From positions 58,172 to 122,171 of the forward strand of contig DNUE01000017.1 in the NCBI GenBank assembly GCA_003508005.1: a stretch of 64,000 bases of DNA. Reading direction: 5' to 3'. A model generated the notes under the pieces. The model ran no database searches. It worked only from the letters and a program-made list of their open reading frames with translations, and was not told where the DNA came from. The translations under genes were made by a program, and so were the position numbers. Below, one piece after another: positions 26,901-34,442 of the stretch. The number at the start of each line of letters is the position of its first letter. Within the stretch, counting starts at the first letter, position 1. This stretch comes from Desulfobulbaceae bacterium (lineage in GTDB: Bacteria > Desulfobacterota > Desulfobulbia > Desulfobulbales > Desulfobulbaceae).

Positions 26901-27345
26901 CGCCGCCTTTTTCGGGTATGTGCCGGTCCTTACGGACGGCGAGACAGCCATGGATCTGACGGGCGGCTATACGGTGGGTGTGTATGTAGGGTTTGATGAC
27001 AATCGGCCCATGGAAAAGGGCTCCACCCGGATTGCCGGCTCTGCCGGAGCCCTGCCGACCTGGAGCGGTTTAGCCTCGAGCATCCTGAACCTGGAGGGGA
27101 TTGGTGACCAGGTCGATACGGTCGATCTGAGTTTCGGCGGGCTGCCCCTTCGCTTTCCGGAAGTCGGCCAGGTCTTTGTGCCCGTCGATCCTGAGCGGGG
27201 GGGCACCGTGCATTCCGGGCGAGAACTGTTGCGCGCCAGCACTGCACCCGGATTTCCCGCCATCCTAGCCTATGGTCGCCTGAACCAGAACGGAACCTTT
27301 GAACCGGACCGTTTTTTCCGGCCGTTTTGGAAAAACGAGCCATGA
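23959..27345 (+). CDS. Class A penicillin-binding protein (glycosyltransferase/transpeptidase), unusually long
   Basis: This 1128-aa protein has an N-terminal membrane anchor (about residues 7-32). A GT51 glycosyltransferase domain follows, with catalytic Glu92 in AAEDDQYFQHYGID and with QGGSTITQQTAKNLF. A transpeptidase domain has Ser496 in STFK, SEN at 553-555 and KTGT at 972-975. PBP1A-type proteins usually run about 750-850 aa and have the SxN and KTG motifs some 190 residues apart; here the gap is about 417. The extra 220 or so residues (roughly 600-850) are charged, glutamate/arginine-rich and probably helical. It polymerises and cross-links peptidoglycan in the periplasm. Whether it is an orthologue of PBP1A, 1B or 1C cannot be fixed by eye. 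Confidence 0.93.
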   Translation: MWRIFKQLVVFLFLLAFLAAGSAAGVLYWLVAVEPGKEIEQANIEKILGRESPVFYRDGKEKIGVLFQEAHRQYLPYDQIPKAFINALVAAEDDQYFQHYGIDILGIARAMLANFRAGRVVQGGSTITQQTAKNLFKRESRTYQAKLKEMLYALRLEYHYSKEKILEFYANQFFVSGNGHGLGIAARYYFDKEVAELTTLESAFIAGSVKRPNYYNPFTKTDEDAEARARTRAKERTAYVLGKMKQHGFINVAEYSQAIGSEIEFKRGRMSFALNTVMDLVKDGLAAPEVTNALDAHGISNISTSGIRVITTVDKELQERTLFTLRRELSRLDILLRGYDRDEVQQEYAGVNYSGDTLVTPGSFLFGRIGNIATDGQGGPLISVDFTGYMLPTGVIVWEGLQDALASLVKNKKNRWSEAGRKDLPMLLGELKQGDMVYVSVRPGEVNGMPILALERYSELQGAALVMKRGAIMAMAGGIENRYFNRAVAARRPMGSTFKPFLFAAALQLGWSATDMLSNRRDVFVFHDRPYFPRPDHISPHAEVSLSWAGVTSENLAAVWLLYHLADHLTPPRLQEVAAYLDLAPRTGKEPESSAQFKRRIRDGYGIIVNQDSLQLAAYDRAIRNLEPDFLFDDRAAELARLKQLPYGLHFDRYARDLRVSMEAEEKGMSMREARELEIRQGLLARSFLALQPSMEALEQYRLHLQITQAPAGEADPLAQLDSASGNLNTMGSFWEDESGQVIYSLRSSPQNGHYLSESELRSRLEMLDSTTAEEFWQGVLVEGVLSSYAIRQVKAQMAREGKDLSAADPYSMEVLGSIRDYRLLVGLQYLIAMARKAGVTSKLEPVLSFPLGSNVISLIDAVRMYETIVTGVSYAGHLEPAADDDEGGAGEGLAIIDRLETEEGEIIYSREEVSRKVVDALDAASIAHILQNTVQYGTGRYARDNVRMSSADPERQKLLATLNLPLPLLGKTGTANDFRNAAFFGYVPVLTDGETAMDLTGGYTVGVYVGFDDNRPMEKGSTRIAGSAGALPTWSGLASSILNLEGIGDQVDTVDLSFGGLPLRFPEVGQVFVPVDPERGGTVHSGRELLRASTAPGFPAILAYGRLNQNGTFEPDRFFRPFWKNEP

Positions 27346-27682
27346 CGATGCCGCAACGGGGCATCAACAGTACTTTTCTTTCATTATTTCTCGCGCCATT
27401 GGAAATCCGGACTGTCCTTACCTGCCGTTCGGCATAGCCGCTTTTCAATCAATCCAGGGATTCGCCGGACGAACGGATTGATGGGGCGCAAGGGGCTCTT
27501 TCCCCGGCACTGTCCCGCTACGGAAGGCGGCAGGATGGGGAACATGGATGTTTTTCCGGAAAAACGATTGTCCCTGCGCTCTTTTTCTGATACTTTCTTC
27601 CCCTATAATTGATGTCTCTGGACAACGGCATCAACAGTGATTAACCGCCAGGTCCCGGCTGCAGCATGAAGGAGCCGAACCT
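27346..27682. other. Intergenic region with promoter-like elements before the TPR lipoprotein gene
   Basis: No gene is seen in these 337 bases. A perfect -10 hexamer TATAAT lies at 27604-27609, with only a T-rich stretch at the -35 position. A second TATAAT at 27712 falls inside the next gene and is not likely to matter. The end carries AAGGAG at 27669-27674, the ribosome site of the next gene. Confidence 0.4.
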
Positions 27683-29572
27683 GTGTCCTCTTTTCCCGTA
27701 CCGGACCATAGTATAATGTGCTCATTTATTCGCCGAACCTCATCCATCCTCCTGCTGGCAGGACTTGTTGCCGCCTCGCTTGCCGGCTGTTCAACCATCC
27801 AGCATCGAGCGGAGCCTTATCCCCCGGAGAGGGGGAAACCGCCCAAGGAGGTAGTGAAGATGCCGCCGCAGGTACCTACTCCCGGCGTGTCCGCTCAGCA
27901 ATCGGGGATAACGCTTCCTCCTCCGTCGGCGGCATTCCTGCCTCTCCTCTCCCAGGTGGATGACCGCATGGCCGCCTATGAGGAAAAACGCCATGCCTTG
28001 GAGGTATTCAGCGCCAAGGCCGGCAAGACTGCCCGGGCTCCGGAACTCGACGAGAAAATTGCCACCTGTCAGGATCTACTTCAGGGTATACTTGCCCGTT
28101 ATGATCAGTTGCATGCACAGCTGGTCGGAATGGACCCCGGTCAGAGTCCTTACCCCGTCGCGACGGAAAAACTGCAGAAAATAGGCAACGAGGATATCAG
28201 CTTTCTCGAGGGGGAGTGTCAACAACTCATAGCCGACGGTCAGCAGGCAGAAGCTTTGCTGGCCGACAACGCCGCCAGGGTTCTTGCTGATAACGAAAAT
28301 GCGATAGCCACCGCCATGGCGGCCAATGACTATCCGCAGGTGATTAGCCTCTATGAGCAGCTTCTCACCGGAGAACGCCTGAAGCCGTCATTTGAGAGCA
28401 TTTACAGCTATGGCCAGGCCCTGCTCCGTACGGGCAGGGATCACGACGCCGGCCAGGTCTTCAGGGGCCTGCTTCAGGACGTGCAGCAGCAGAATCAGGC
28501 GGGAAGGGAGTTTCAGCTCATGCAGCTGGTTGCCGATATCCAGTTCGGGCTCGAGGACTACAGCAGCGCATTTGCCGGGTATGTGAATATCATCAACAGG
28601 TATGCAGGGTTTGGCGAAAACATCGAGTGGGCCAGAAAACAGCAGACGGTCATCAGTGCCAGGAATCAGCTGGGCGCCGAGGTCAAAAGCTTTGCTCAGC
28701 TCATGCGCGCCCACCTCGGTTTCTTCCAGCCCCGTGACGGTTTCAACGTTGTCCTGCTGGCGGAGCAGTTCCTGGTGAACTATCCAGAATCCAGCGTGAC
28801 CCCCACGGTCAACCGAATTCTCTTCGAGGCGCGTGATAGTGCGGAGGCGTGGTATGCAAGCCGCCTCCAGCAGATAGGACAGCTGAAGGAAGAGAAAAGA
28901 TATGCCGAATCCCTGAAGATGATCCAGGAACTGCCCCTCCAGGAAATGCCTCCGGACAAAAGGGCACGGATTCAGGCACTGGTCGATGAGATGACTTCGG
29001 CCCAGACCAAGGAGGCGGAGATACAGCATGTCGCCGAAGAGGCGAATTTGCAACAAGCTTGGTCCAAAGGACAGAATCATCTTCAAATGAAGGAGTATGA
29101 TCTGGCCATCGCCGTATTTTCCGGCATGCTGAATACCTCTTACGCAGATCGGGCCAAGGGCGAGATCAAAACGGCTGCCAATCTGGCCGCTCAGGAGGGC
29201 CGGCAGAGGGCGGCGGAGCTTTTTGTCCAGGCCGGTTCGGCAAAGGACCAATCCGCCCGGGTCGCGCTGCTTCTTCAATCCAGACAGCTTCTTCAGAATA
29301 TCCTGGACAAGTACCCCCAGTCTGACCTGGTGGAGAAAGTCAGAAAAAATCTGGAGAGGATTGAACAGGACCTCAGGGGCATCGATCCGGCCCTTTTGAC
29401 TATGCCGCCCCCTCCGTCCGCTCGACAGGGGAGTGGTGGCCCGCCTCTATCATCCGTTCATGACGGCAATCCGGTGAACGAGGGAGAATTCGAGGCGCTG
29501 CCTGCGGCGAGCGGTTTAACCACAGCGCAATCCGGCGCAGATATCCTTCAGGGAGCCGTCAGGCAGGAGTAA
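27683..29572 (+). CDS. TPR-containing outer-membrane lipoprotein of unknown function
   Basis: This 629-aa protein starts at a GTG 8 nt after AAGGAG. An ATG at 27716 also leads into the signal peptide but has no ribosome site. The lipobox LAGC puts the lipidated Cys at residue 36. A Pro-rich linker (about 40-90) precedes a long helical region. It contains tetratricopeptide-like units such as QVISLYEQLLTGERLKPSFE with SYGQALLRTGRDHDAGQVFR, and later KEYDLAIAVFSGMLNTSYAD. The C-terminus (from about 570) is Pro/Ser/Gly-rich and disordered. A scaffold role in the envelope, perhaps like BamD-type or Tol-Pal-associated lipoproteins, is possible, but no specific function is recognised. It is 5 bp from a coiled-coil protein gene and is probably co-transcribed with it. 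Confidence 0.8.
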   Translation: MSSFPVPDHSIMCSFIRRTSSILLLAGLVAASLAGCSTIQHRAEPYPPERGKPPKEVVKMPPQVPTPGVSAQQSGITLPPPSAAFLPLLSQVDDRMAAYEEKRHALEVFSAKAGKTARAPELDEKIATCQDLLQGILARYDQLHAQLVGMDPGQSPYPVATEKLQKIGNEDISFLEGECQQLIADGQQAEALLADNAARVLADNENAIATAMAANDYPQVISLYEQLLTGERLKPSFESIYSYGQALLRTGRDHDAGQVFRGLLQDVQQQNQAGREFQLMQLVADIQFGLEDYSSAFAGYVNIINRYAGFGENIEWARKQQTVISARNQLGAEVKSFAQLMRAHLGFFQPRDGFNVVLLAEQFLVNYPESSVTPTVNRILFEARDSAEAWYASRLQQIGQLKEEKRYAESLKMIQELPLQEMPPDKRARIQALVDEMTSAQTKEAEIQHVAEEANLQQAWSKGQNHLQMKEYDLAIAVFSGMLNTSYADRAKGEIKTAANLAAQEGRQRAAELFVQAGSAKDQSARVALLLQSRQLLQNILDKYPQSDLVEKVRKNLERIEQDLRGIDPALLTMPPPPSARQGSGGPPLSSVHDGNPVNEGEFEALPAASGLTTAQSGADILQGAVRQE

Positions 29573-29577
29573 CGGAT

Positions 29578-30201
29578 ATGAACAAGAACACTTTTCTCTT
29601 TCTGCTGTTTGTTGCCGCTTTGCTTGGTTCAACATGGGGGGCTGTCGTCAACCGGCAGAAGATCGACCTGGAACAGCAGCTCATGGATGTACGGGCCGAG
29701 TTGCAGAAGCTCAGCCAACAGCCTGGTCAGGAGCCTCAGCGTGGACCGGATCAGTCCGCGGGTATCCAGGAGATTCCGGCGCAACAAGAGGAGCCGTTCA
29801 ACTCGGGCCAAGCATCGGAGGTCCCGGATCAGGGAAATTCGGCAGGAGCTTTGCAGAAATCCGCAGGCGAAGGGGGTGTGGGGCACGAGGGGACTGCTTT
29901 GCCGGGGAACATCCCTATTGCCGGCCTGCCCGTGGAGGGTCTGCAGCAACGCCTGGATGAAGTCAATGCCCAACTGCTCGGTCTTGAGAAAATTATTGAT
30001 GAAAAAAACGCTGCCTTGCAGGACATTGCTGCGGAAAAAGAACGGCAGCGGATCAATTTGGATGTGCTGCTCGCCAAAATTGTCGACCTGCAGCATGCGT
30101 TGCAGACAATTCAGGAGGACAACCGTGAACTGGTCAAGCAACTTGCAACCAGGAACGAACTGGTCGATCTTCGGGAAAATATGCCGCCTGACAAAAAATG
30201 A
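29578..30201 (+). CDS. Membrane-anchored coiled-coil protein of unknown function
   Basis: The 207-aa protein begins MNKNTFLFLLFVAALLGSTW, a signal anchor or signal peptide. Two helical coiled-coil segments follow: about residues 27-48 (IDLEQQLMDVRAELQKLSQ) and about 120-207 (LQQRLDEVNAQLLGLEKII and onwards, with heptad-spaced Leu/Ile). They are separated by a Gln/Gly/Pro-rich disordered linker (about 48-115). No catalytic motif is seen. Its ATG lies 5 bp after the TPR lipoprotein stop, so the two probably work together at the envelope. A role as a spacer or organiser is inference only. Confidence 0.75.
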   Translation: MNKNTFLFLLFVAALLGSTWGAVVNRQKIDLEQQLMDVRAELQKLSQQPGQEPQRGPDQSAGIQEIPAQQEEPFNSGQASEVPDQGNSAGALQKSAGEGGVGHEGTALPGNIPIAGLPVEGLQQRLDEVNAQLLGLEKIIDEKNAALQDIAAEKERQRINLDVLLAKIVDLQHALQTIQEDNRELVKQLATRNELVDLRENMPPDKK

Positions 30202-30396
30202 GCGAAAATGTTGTTACGCAGCATGGCTTCCAGGAAAGAGAAAACCAAAAAATTATGCACTCTCTTTCTTTTTCGGGTACTCCGAGATTATCCTTAATTA
30301 CTGACCTTTCAATATTTTTTATTGTCTTGCGCATTACGGCGCAAGTCTTTTTTCGATCATAAACCATGCGGGCCGGTTCATTTTTTTCAACTTTTT

Positions 30397-30425
30397 TTGC
30401 GAAAGAGAAACCAATATGATATAAT
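30397..30425 (+). promoter_or_regulatory. Sigma-70-like promoter of the VWA-OmpA lipoprotein gene
   Basis: TTGCGA (4 of 6 matches to TTGACA) is followed after exactly 17 bp by a perfect TATAAT at 30420-30425. The predicted leader is about 50 nt. The surrounding 30202-30483 spacer is AT-rich. Confidence 0.65.
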
Positions 30426-30483
30426 ATTATTAATAAGGTTTTTTTAAAACGAGTTGAACTTGAAATTTGGTAAGGAGAAGAAG

Positions 30484-31557
30484 ATGAAGAGACATTTTAC
30501 AATTTTTCTCATGTTGTTGTTTGTTGGTTTGGTGGTCAGCTGCGCGCCCAAGATCCAGCAAAGTTTTGTCAGCAATAACCTTGCCGGATTGCTCAACAGT
30601 GGCTACAAGCAGAAAGTTGACAACTTTTTGATTATTTTTGACGGATCCTCCTCCATGTGGGAGAAATACAACGGCACCAAGAAATTTTATCAGGCCAGAA
30701 ATGTCATTCACGGTATCAATCAATCCATCGATGGCTTGAAGCTGCAGGGCGGTCTGCACGTTATCGGCGACACCAAGGCCACCAAGGGGACCCTGGTCAA
30801 CGACAGCCTGATCTACGGCATGACGAACTATTCCCAGGCGGAATATGCCAAGGCGGTTAATTCAGTCGAAATCAATGGGCTGACGCCTATTAGCATTCCG
30901 TTGGTGAAGAGCATCGACACCTTGAAGAATGCCAGCGGCAAAACCGCGGTCATCGTGGTCAGCGATGGTGTTCAGGTTTCCTCTGACAAGGTAACCCCCC
31001 AGGAGGCGGCAGCGAAGTTGAAGGCCGCATACGGCGACCGGGTGTGCATCTACACCATCCTTGTCGGTGATGACCCAGTCGGCAAGAGCACCATGCAGGC
31101 CGTTGCCGATGCCGGTGGCTGTGGTTTCGCCACCACTGAGGCCGCCGTTGCCAGCACCGAGGGGATGAATGATTTCGTGCAGAAGGTTTTCTTTGAGAAG
31201 GCCGTGGCGCAAAAACCGGTCTCCTTTAATCTCTACGTGAAGTTTGACTTTGACAAGGATACCATCCGTCCCCAGGAACAGGACAATATTGACGAGGTGG
31301 GCAGCTTCCTGGCCATGCATCCGGAGATCAAGCTGACCCTGGAGGGCCATACCTGCAACATGGGCTCGGAGGCATACAACATGGGCCTCTCGAAGCGCCG
31401 CGCCGAAAGCGTCAAGCGGTACATGGTCAACAAATTCAAGATTGATCCATCCCGGCTGAGCACGGTGGGTTACGCCTTCTCCCGGCCCCTGGAGTCCAAT
31501 GCGACCAAGGCGGGACGGGAGGCCAACCGCCGGGTGATGGGAACCATTAACCATTAA
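30484..31557 (+). CDS. Outer-membrane lipoprotein with a von Willebrand factor A domain and a C-terminal OmpA domain
   Basis: The 357-aa protein starts at ATG 30484 behind AAGGAGAAG; a TTG at 30454 is in frame but out of register with this site. The lipobox VVSC gives lipidated Cys20. The VWA domain (about 45-235) has DGSSS in FLIIFDGSSSMWEKY, the metal-ion-dependent adhesion site, and VIVVSDGVQVSS downstream. The OmpA/MotB peptidoglycan-binding domain (about 248-357) has FDFDKDTIRPQEQDNI, then LEGHTCNMGSEAYNMGLSKRRAESV. The OmpA motif normally has GHTDxxG; here it is GHTCNMG, so the Asp that contacts diaminopimelate is replaced by Cys. It has its own promoter and a strong terminator. A role in tethering protein partners to the wall is inferred. 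Confidence 0.9.
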   Translation: MKRHFTIFLMLLFVGLVVSCAPKIQQSFVSNNLAGLLNSGYKQKVDNFLIIFDGSSSMWEKYNGTKKFYQARNVIHGINQSIDGLKLQGGLHVIGDTKATKGTLVNDSLIYGMTNYSQAEYAKAVNSVEINGLTPISIPLVKSIDTLKNASGKTAVIVVSDGVQVSSDKVTPQEAAAKLKAAYGDRVCIYTILVGDDPVGKSTMQAVADAGGCGFATTEAAVASTEGMNDFVQKVFFEKAVAQKPVSFNLYVKFDFDKDTIRPQEQDNIDEVGSFLAMHPEIKLTLEGHTCNMGSEAYNMGLSKRRAESVKRYMVNKFKIDPSRLSTVGYAFSRPLESNATKAGREANRRVMGTINH

Positions 31558-31620
31558 TCTTCCTCCGGCCGCAACCGTGTTCCCTTCCGGGGACCGGGTG
31601 GGGTAGAGTTTGGTATTGCA

Positions 31621-31658
31621 CCGCAGCGGGTTCTCAGCAACCCGCTGCGGTTTTTTTT
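31621..31658 (+). terminator. Strong Rho-independent terminator after the VWA-OmpA gene
   Basis: CCGCAGCGGGTT and AACCCGCTGCGG form a 12-bp perfect stem with a 6-nt loop, followed by eight T. Confidence 0.95.
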
Positions 31659-31722
31659 CTTTCCTGATGAGCGCTTTTTTCCGGTGACTGCGGCGGAATG
31701 TCTTGCGTTTGATCCTAAAGAC

Positions 31723-32004
31723 CTACAGATGAGGGCGCAGGGACACCAGGGTGGCGCCCCAGGAGCCCGCATCCTCCCCGGCAAGGCGGTAGGCAGCAAC
31801 AAAGTCCAGCCGGTTCAGGATGGCGTGGACGGTACGGCGCAGAGTGCCTGTTCCCTTGCCGTGAATGATTCGTACCTGGAAGATGCCGGCCTTGCGGCAT
31901 TCATCCAGGTAGTCGGGCACGAGCAGTTCGATGTCGGCGGGACGGAAGGCGTGGAGGTCCAGGTTGCCGTCAATGGGCAGGGGGATCGGGTCGTTATCGT
32001 TCAT
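31723..32004 (-). CDS. Small Smr-domain protein
   Basis: This 93-aa protein is essentially a lone Smr (small MutS-related) domain: LDLHAFRPADIELLVPDYLD, with the DLH motif, and later RIIHGKGTGTLRRTVHAIL, with the GKG nucleic-acid/nuclease motif. Smr domains cut or bind branched DNA or RNA; in bacterial MutS2 the domain is a nicking endonuclease. Short free-standing forms occur in many Gram-negative bacteria. Its start overlaps the lpxB stop by 11 bp, suggesting coupled translation rather than functional relation. Confidence 0.93.
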   Translation of the reverse strand: MNDNDPIPLPIDGNLDLHAFRPADIELLVPDYLDECRKAGIFQVRIIHGKGTGTLRRTVHAILNRLDFVAAYRLAGEDAGSWGATLVSLRPHL

Positions 32005-33151
32005 GCCGGCGGATGATGCTGAAGGCTATGGCGGCGGCCCGGACGGCTGCGCCGGGGCTGCCCAGTTTGCTTTTGACCTCTGCCAGTCCCTGCAGCATTT
32101 CATGCCGCTCATTGTCCTCTCGGAGCATTCGTCCGAGACGGTCCGCAATTGCATTTGGGGTTACCTCGTTCTGCAGCAGTTCCGGGATGATTTCGCGACC
32201 CGCGATCAGGTTGACCAGGGAAAACCAGGGGAGCTTGACCAGCAGACGGCCGAGCCGGTATGTGGGGGTGGTGACGCGGTAAGCGGCCACGGTCGGCACG
32301 CCAAGGATGGCCAACTCCAGGGTAACAGTGCCGGAAGCGGCGACCGCCGCGTCGCAGGCAGCCATCAGGTCATAGCGGTTATCGGCAAGCACCCGGATGT
32401 CCAGACGGTCCCGGTACGCGGCAATGCCGTTATCGAGCAGCAGCTGCGGCGATACCGTGGGGGCCTGGGGAACCAGAAAAACCCATTTTGCGGGCAGGTT
32501 TTGCGCCAGGTGCTCGGCCGCGGCCAGAAAATCAGGGAGAAGGGCGACTACTTCCTTCCGGCGGCTGCCCGGCAGCAGGCCGACCACCGTGCTGCCGGGA
32601 GCGATATGTTGCGCCCTCCGGTATTCCTCACCGGTGGCGCTGGTTTTCACCGTGTCCAGGAGCGGGTGGCCGACAAAATCCACCGCATAGCCCCGCTCCC
32701 GGTAAAACTCCTCTTCAAAGGGCAGGATGACCGCGATCCGTTCCGCCAGCCTCCCGATCTTCTTCATCCGGCCGCTGCGCCAGGCCCAGACCTGGGGGCT
32801 GATGTAGTAGAAAACCGGAATGCCCAGCTTTCTGGCTCGGGCAGCAAGCATGAGGTTGAAATCGGGAAAATCGATAAGGATCAGCAGGGCTGGCCTGCGC
32901 ATCCGCATGGCCCTGAACAGAGTACGCCGCGCGCTGAGTATGTCGCCCAGGTGGCTGAACACCTCCTGGATGCCCACCACGGACAGCCGGGCCGCGTCGC
33001 AGAGCAGTTCTGCCCCGGCTCGAGCCAGCTCAGGCCCGCCCATGCCGAAGAACCGCAGACCGCTCTCCCGGTCCCGCAGAGCGCGGACCAGATTCGCCCC
33101 GTGCAAATCGCCGGAGGCCTCGCCAGTGACGATCATGATCTCGCTGTTCAT
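31994..33151 (-). CDS. lpxB: Lipid-A-disaccharide synthase LpxB
   Basis: The protein is 385 aa from ATG 33151 (MNSEIMIVTGEASGDLHGAN); an in-frame GTG at 33175 would add 8 residues that are not family-like. Motifs GEASGDLHGANL, DFPDFNLMLA and the closely following YYISPQVWAWRSGR are LpxB hallmarks, and the GT-B donor region has GSRRKEV and DAAVAASGTVTLELAILGVPTVAAY. It condenses UDP-diacylglucosamine and lipid X to lipid A disaccharide. The preceding gene is a Gfo/Idh dehydrogenase 44 bp away. Confidence 0.97.
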   Translation of the reverse strand: MNSEIMIVTGEASGDLHGANLVRALRDRESGLRFFGMGGPELARAGAELLCDAARLSVVGIQEVFSHLGDILSARRTLFRAMRMRRPALLILIDFPDFNLMLAARARKLGIPVFYYISPQVWAWRSGRMKKIGRLAERIAVILPFEEEFYRERGYAVDFVGHPLLDTVKTSATGEEYRRAQHIAPGSTVVGLLPGSRRKEVVALLPDFLAAAEHLAQNLPAKWVFLVPQAPTVSPQLLLDNGIAAYRDRLDIRVLADNRYDLMAACDAAVAASGTVTLELAILGVPTVAAYRVTTPTYRLGRLLVKLPWFSLVNLIAGREIIPELLQNEVTPNAIADRLGRMLREDNERHEMLQGLAEVKSKLGSPGAAVRAAAIAFSIIRRHER

Positions 33152-33195
33152 CGATGCCGGCCGAGAGGAAGCCACGGGGCAGGGTAATAGAGGGG

Positions 33196-34191
33196 TTACG
33201 GCAGCCGGGAAGCCGAATGGTGCATGCCGGCTGCGAGCAACTCCTCCACCCGTGCCCGGTTCTCGTTGATCTGGTTCACCACCAGCAGGGCCACATCCAG
33301 AGCCCGCCTGCCTTCATGGCCGGAAACCTGGGGCTTGGCCCGGTTGCGGACATTGGCAATGAAGTCCTGGAGTTCCAGTTCCAGGGTGTCCTGCTCGGCA
33401 AATCCCTGCTTGTGGATCTGCGGGACCGGCGTCGCCTGCCCCGCCTCCTTTTTCAGGGAAACGGACATAACCTCCTTTTTGCTGAAATCCACGGATAGAT
33501 AGGTGCCGGGCTGAAAGATGCGCATCCGCCTGATGTTCTCCAGGGAGATCCTGCTGACGGTGACATTGGCCGTGCAACCGTTGGCAAAAATGAGCCGGGC
33601 ATTGGCGATATCCGTCAGCTCGGTGACCACCGGCGCCCCCACGGTGTGGATGGTCTGCAGCGGGGAATTGACAATGGAGAGGATGATGTCGATGTCGTGG
33701 ATCATCAGGTCAAGGACCACATCCACATCGGTGCCCCGGTTTTTGAAGACGCTGATTCGATGGGCCTCGATGAACAGGGGATAGGTCAGCAGCGGTTTCA
33801 TGGCCAGGACCGCGGGATTGAATCGCTCCAGGTGGCCCACCTGCAGGATGCGGCCCGAGTTCTCGGCCATGGCAATGAGGTCGTCGGCCTCTTCCAGGGT
33901 GGAGGTGAAGGGTTTTTCCACCAGGATGTCGACCTTCTGCTCCAGGCAGGCCACCGCAACCTTATGGTGCTGGACAGTGGGCACGACAATGGAAACCGCA
34001 TCCACCTCGCTCAGCAGCTCGTCATATTCACCAAAAAATCTTGTAGCGCATTCCCGGGCCACGGCTTGCGCTCTCTTTGCATCAATATCGGAGACGCCGA
34101 CCAGCTTCACCCCGTTCATCGCCGCGTATTTTTGGGCGTGAAAACGGCCGAGATACCCGACCCCTATGACTCCGACCCTGATTTTTTTCAC
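33196..34191 (-). CDS. Gfo/Idh/MocA-family sugar dehydrogenase next to lpxB
   Basis: This 331-aa protein starts at a GTG (MKKIRVGVIGVGYLGRFHAQ) behind GGGAGAATAC. The Rossmann motif VGVIGVGYLGR and the EKPF loop (VDILVEKPFTSTLEEAD) define the family; the catalytic-domain sequence HLERFNPAVLAM follows, with a His near the substrate site. Gfo/Idh members next to lpx genes in proteobacteria are often UDP-N-acetylglucosamine 3-dehydrogenases of the GnnA type (with GnnB) or uncharacterised lipid A-associated proteins. No GnnB-like aminotransferase lies in the window. The specific substrate is undetermined. It is most likely co-transcribed with lpxB. Confidence 0.9.
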   Translation of the reverse strand: MKKIRVGVIGVGYLGRFHAQKYAAMNGVKLVGVSDIDAKRAQAVARECATRFFGEYDELLSEVDAVSIVVPTVQHHKVAVACLEQKVDILVEKPFTSTLEEADDLIAMAENSGRILQVGHLERFNPAVLAMKPLLTYPLFIEAHRISVFKNRGTDVDVVLDLMIHDIDIILSIVNSPLQTIHTVGAPVVTELTDIANARLIFANGCTANVTVSRISLENIRRMRIFQPGTYLSVDFSKKEVMSVSLKKEAGQATPVPQIHKQGFAEQDTLELELQDFIANVRNRAKPQVSGHEGRRALDVALLVVNQINENRARVEELLAAGMHHSASRLP

Positions 34192-34442
34192 GTATTCTCC
34201 CTGCAGCAGGACATATTCAGTTGCGAAGCGCCTGCCGCGACCGGAGCGGATATCGCCGGCCGCAGCTGAGTAATGGTTCTGCCTTTGCCGGGCAATAAAT
34301 GGCCGGTTCGGTCAGGACCGACACCTTGCATGGCACAGTTGACTAGCTATCTAATATAAGTTTTAAGCGGCGTCCAGTATCCTTTCTCATCATGGATTGT
34401 TTTGCACTGCCCGCGAGCATTTCCCCGGATACCTGCTCCTGC

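Noticed and set aside
31931..33187. Long plus-strand open frame opposite lpxB
   Set aside because: It is antisense to lpxB with its characteristic motifs and has a non-protein-like composition.
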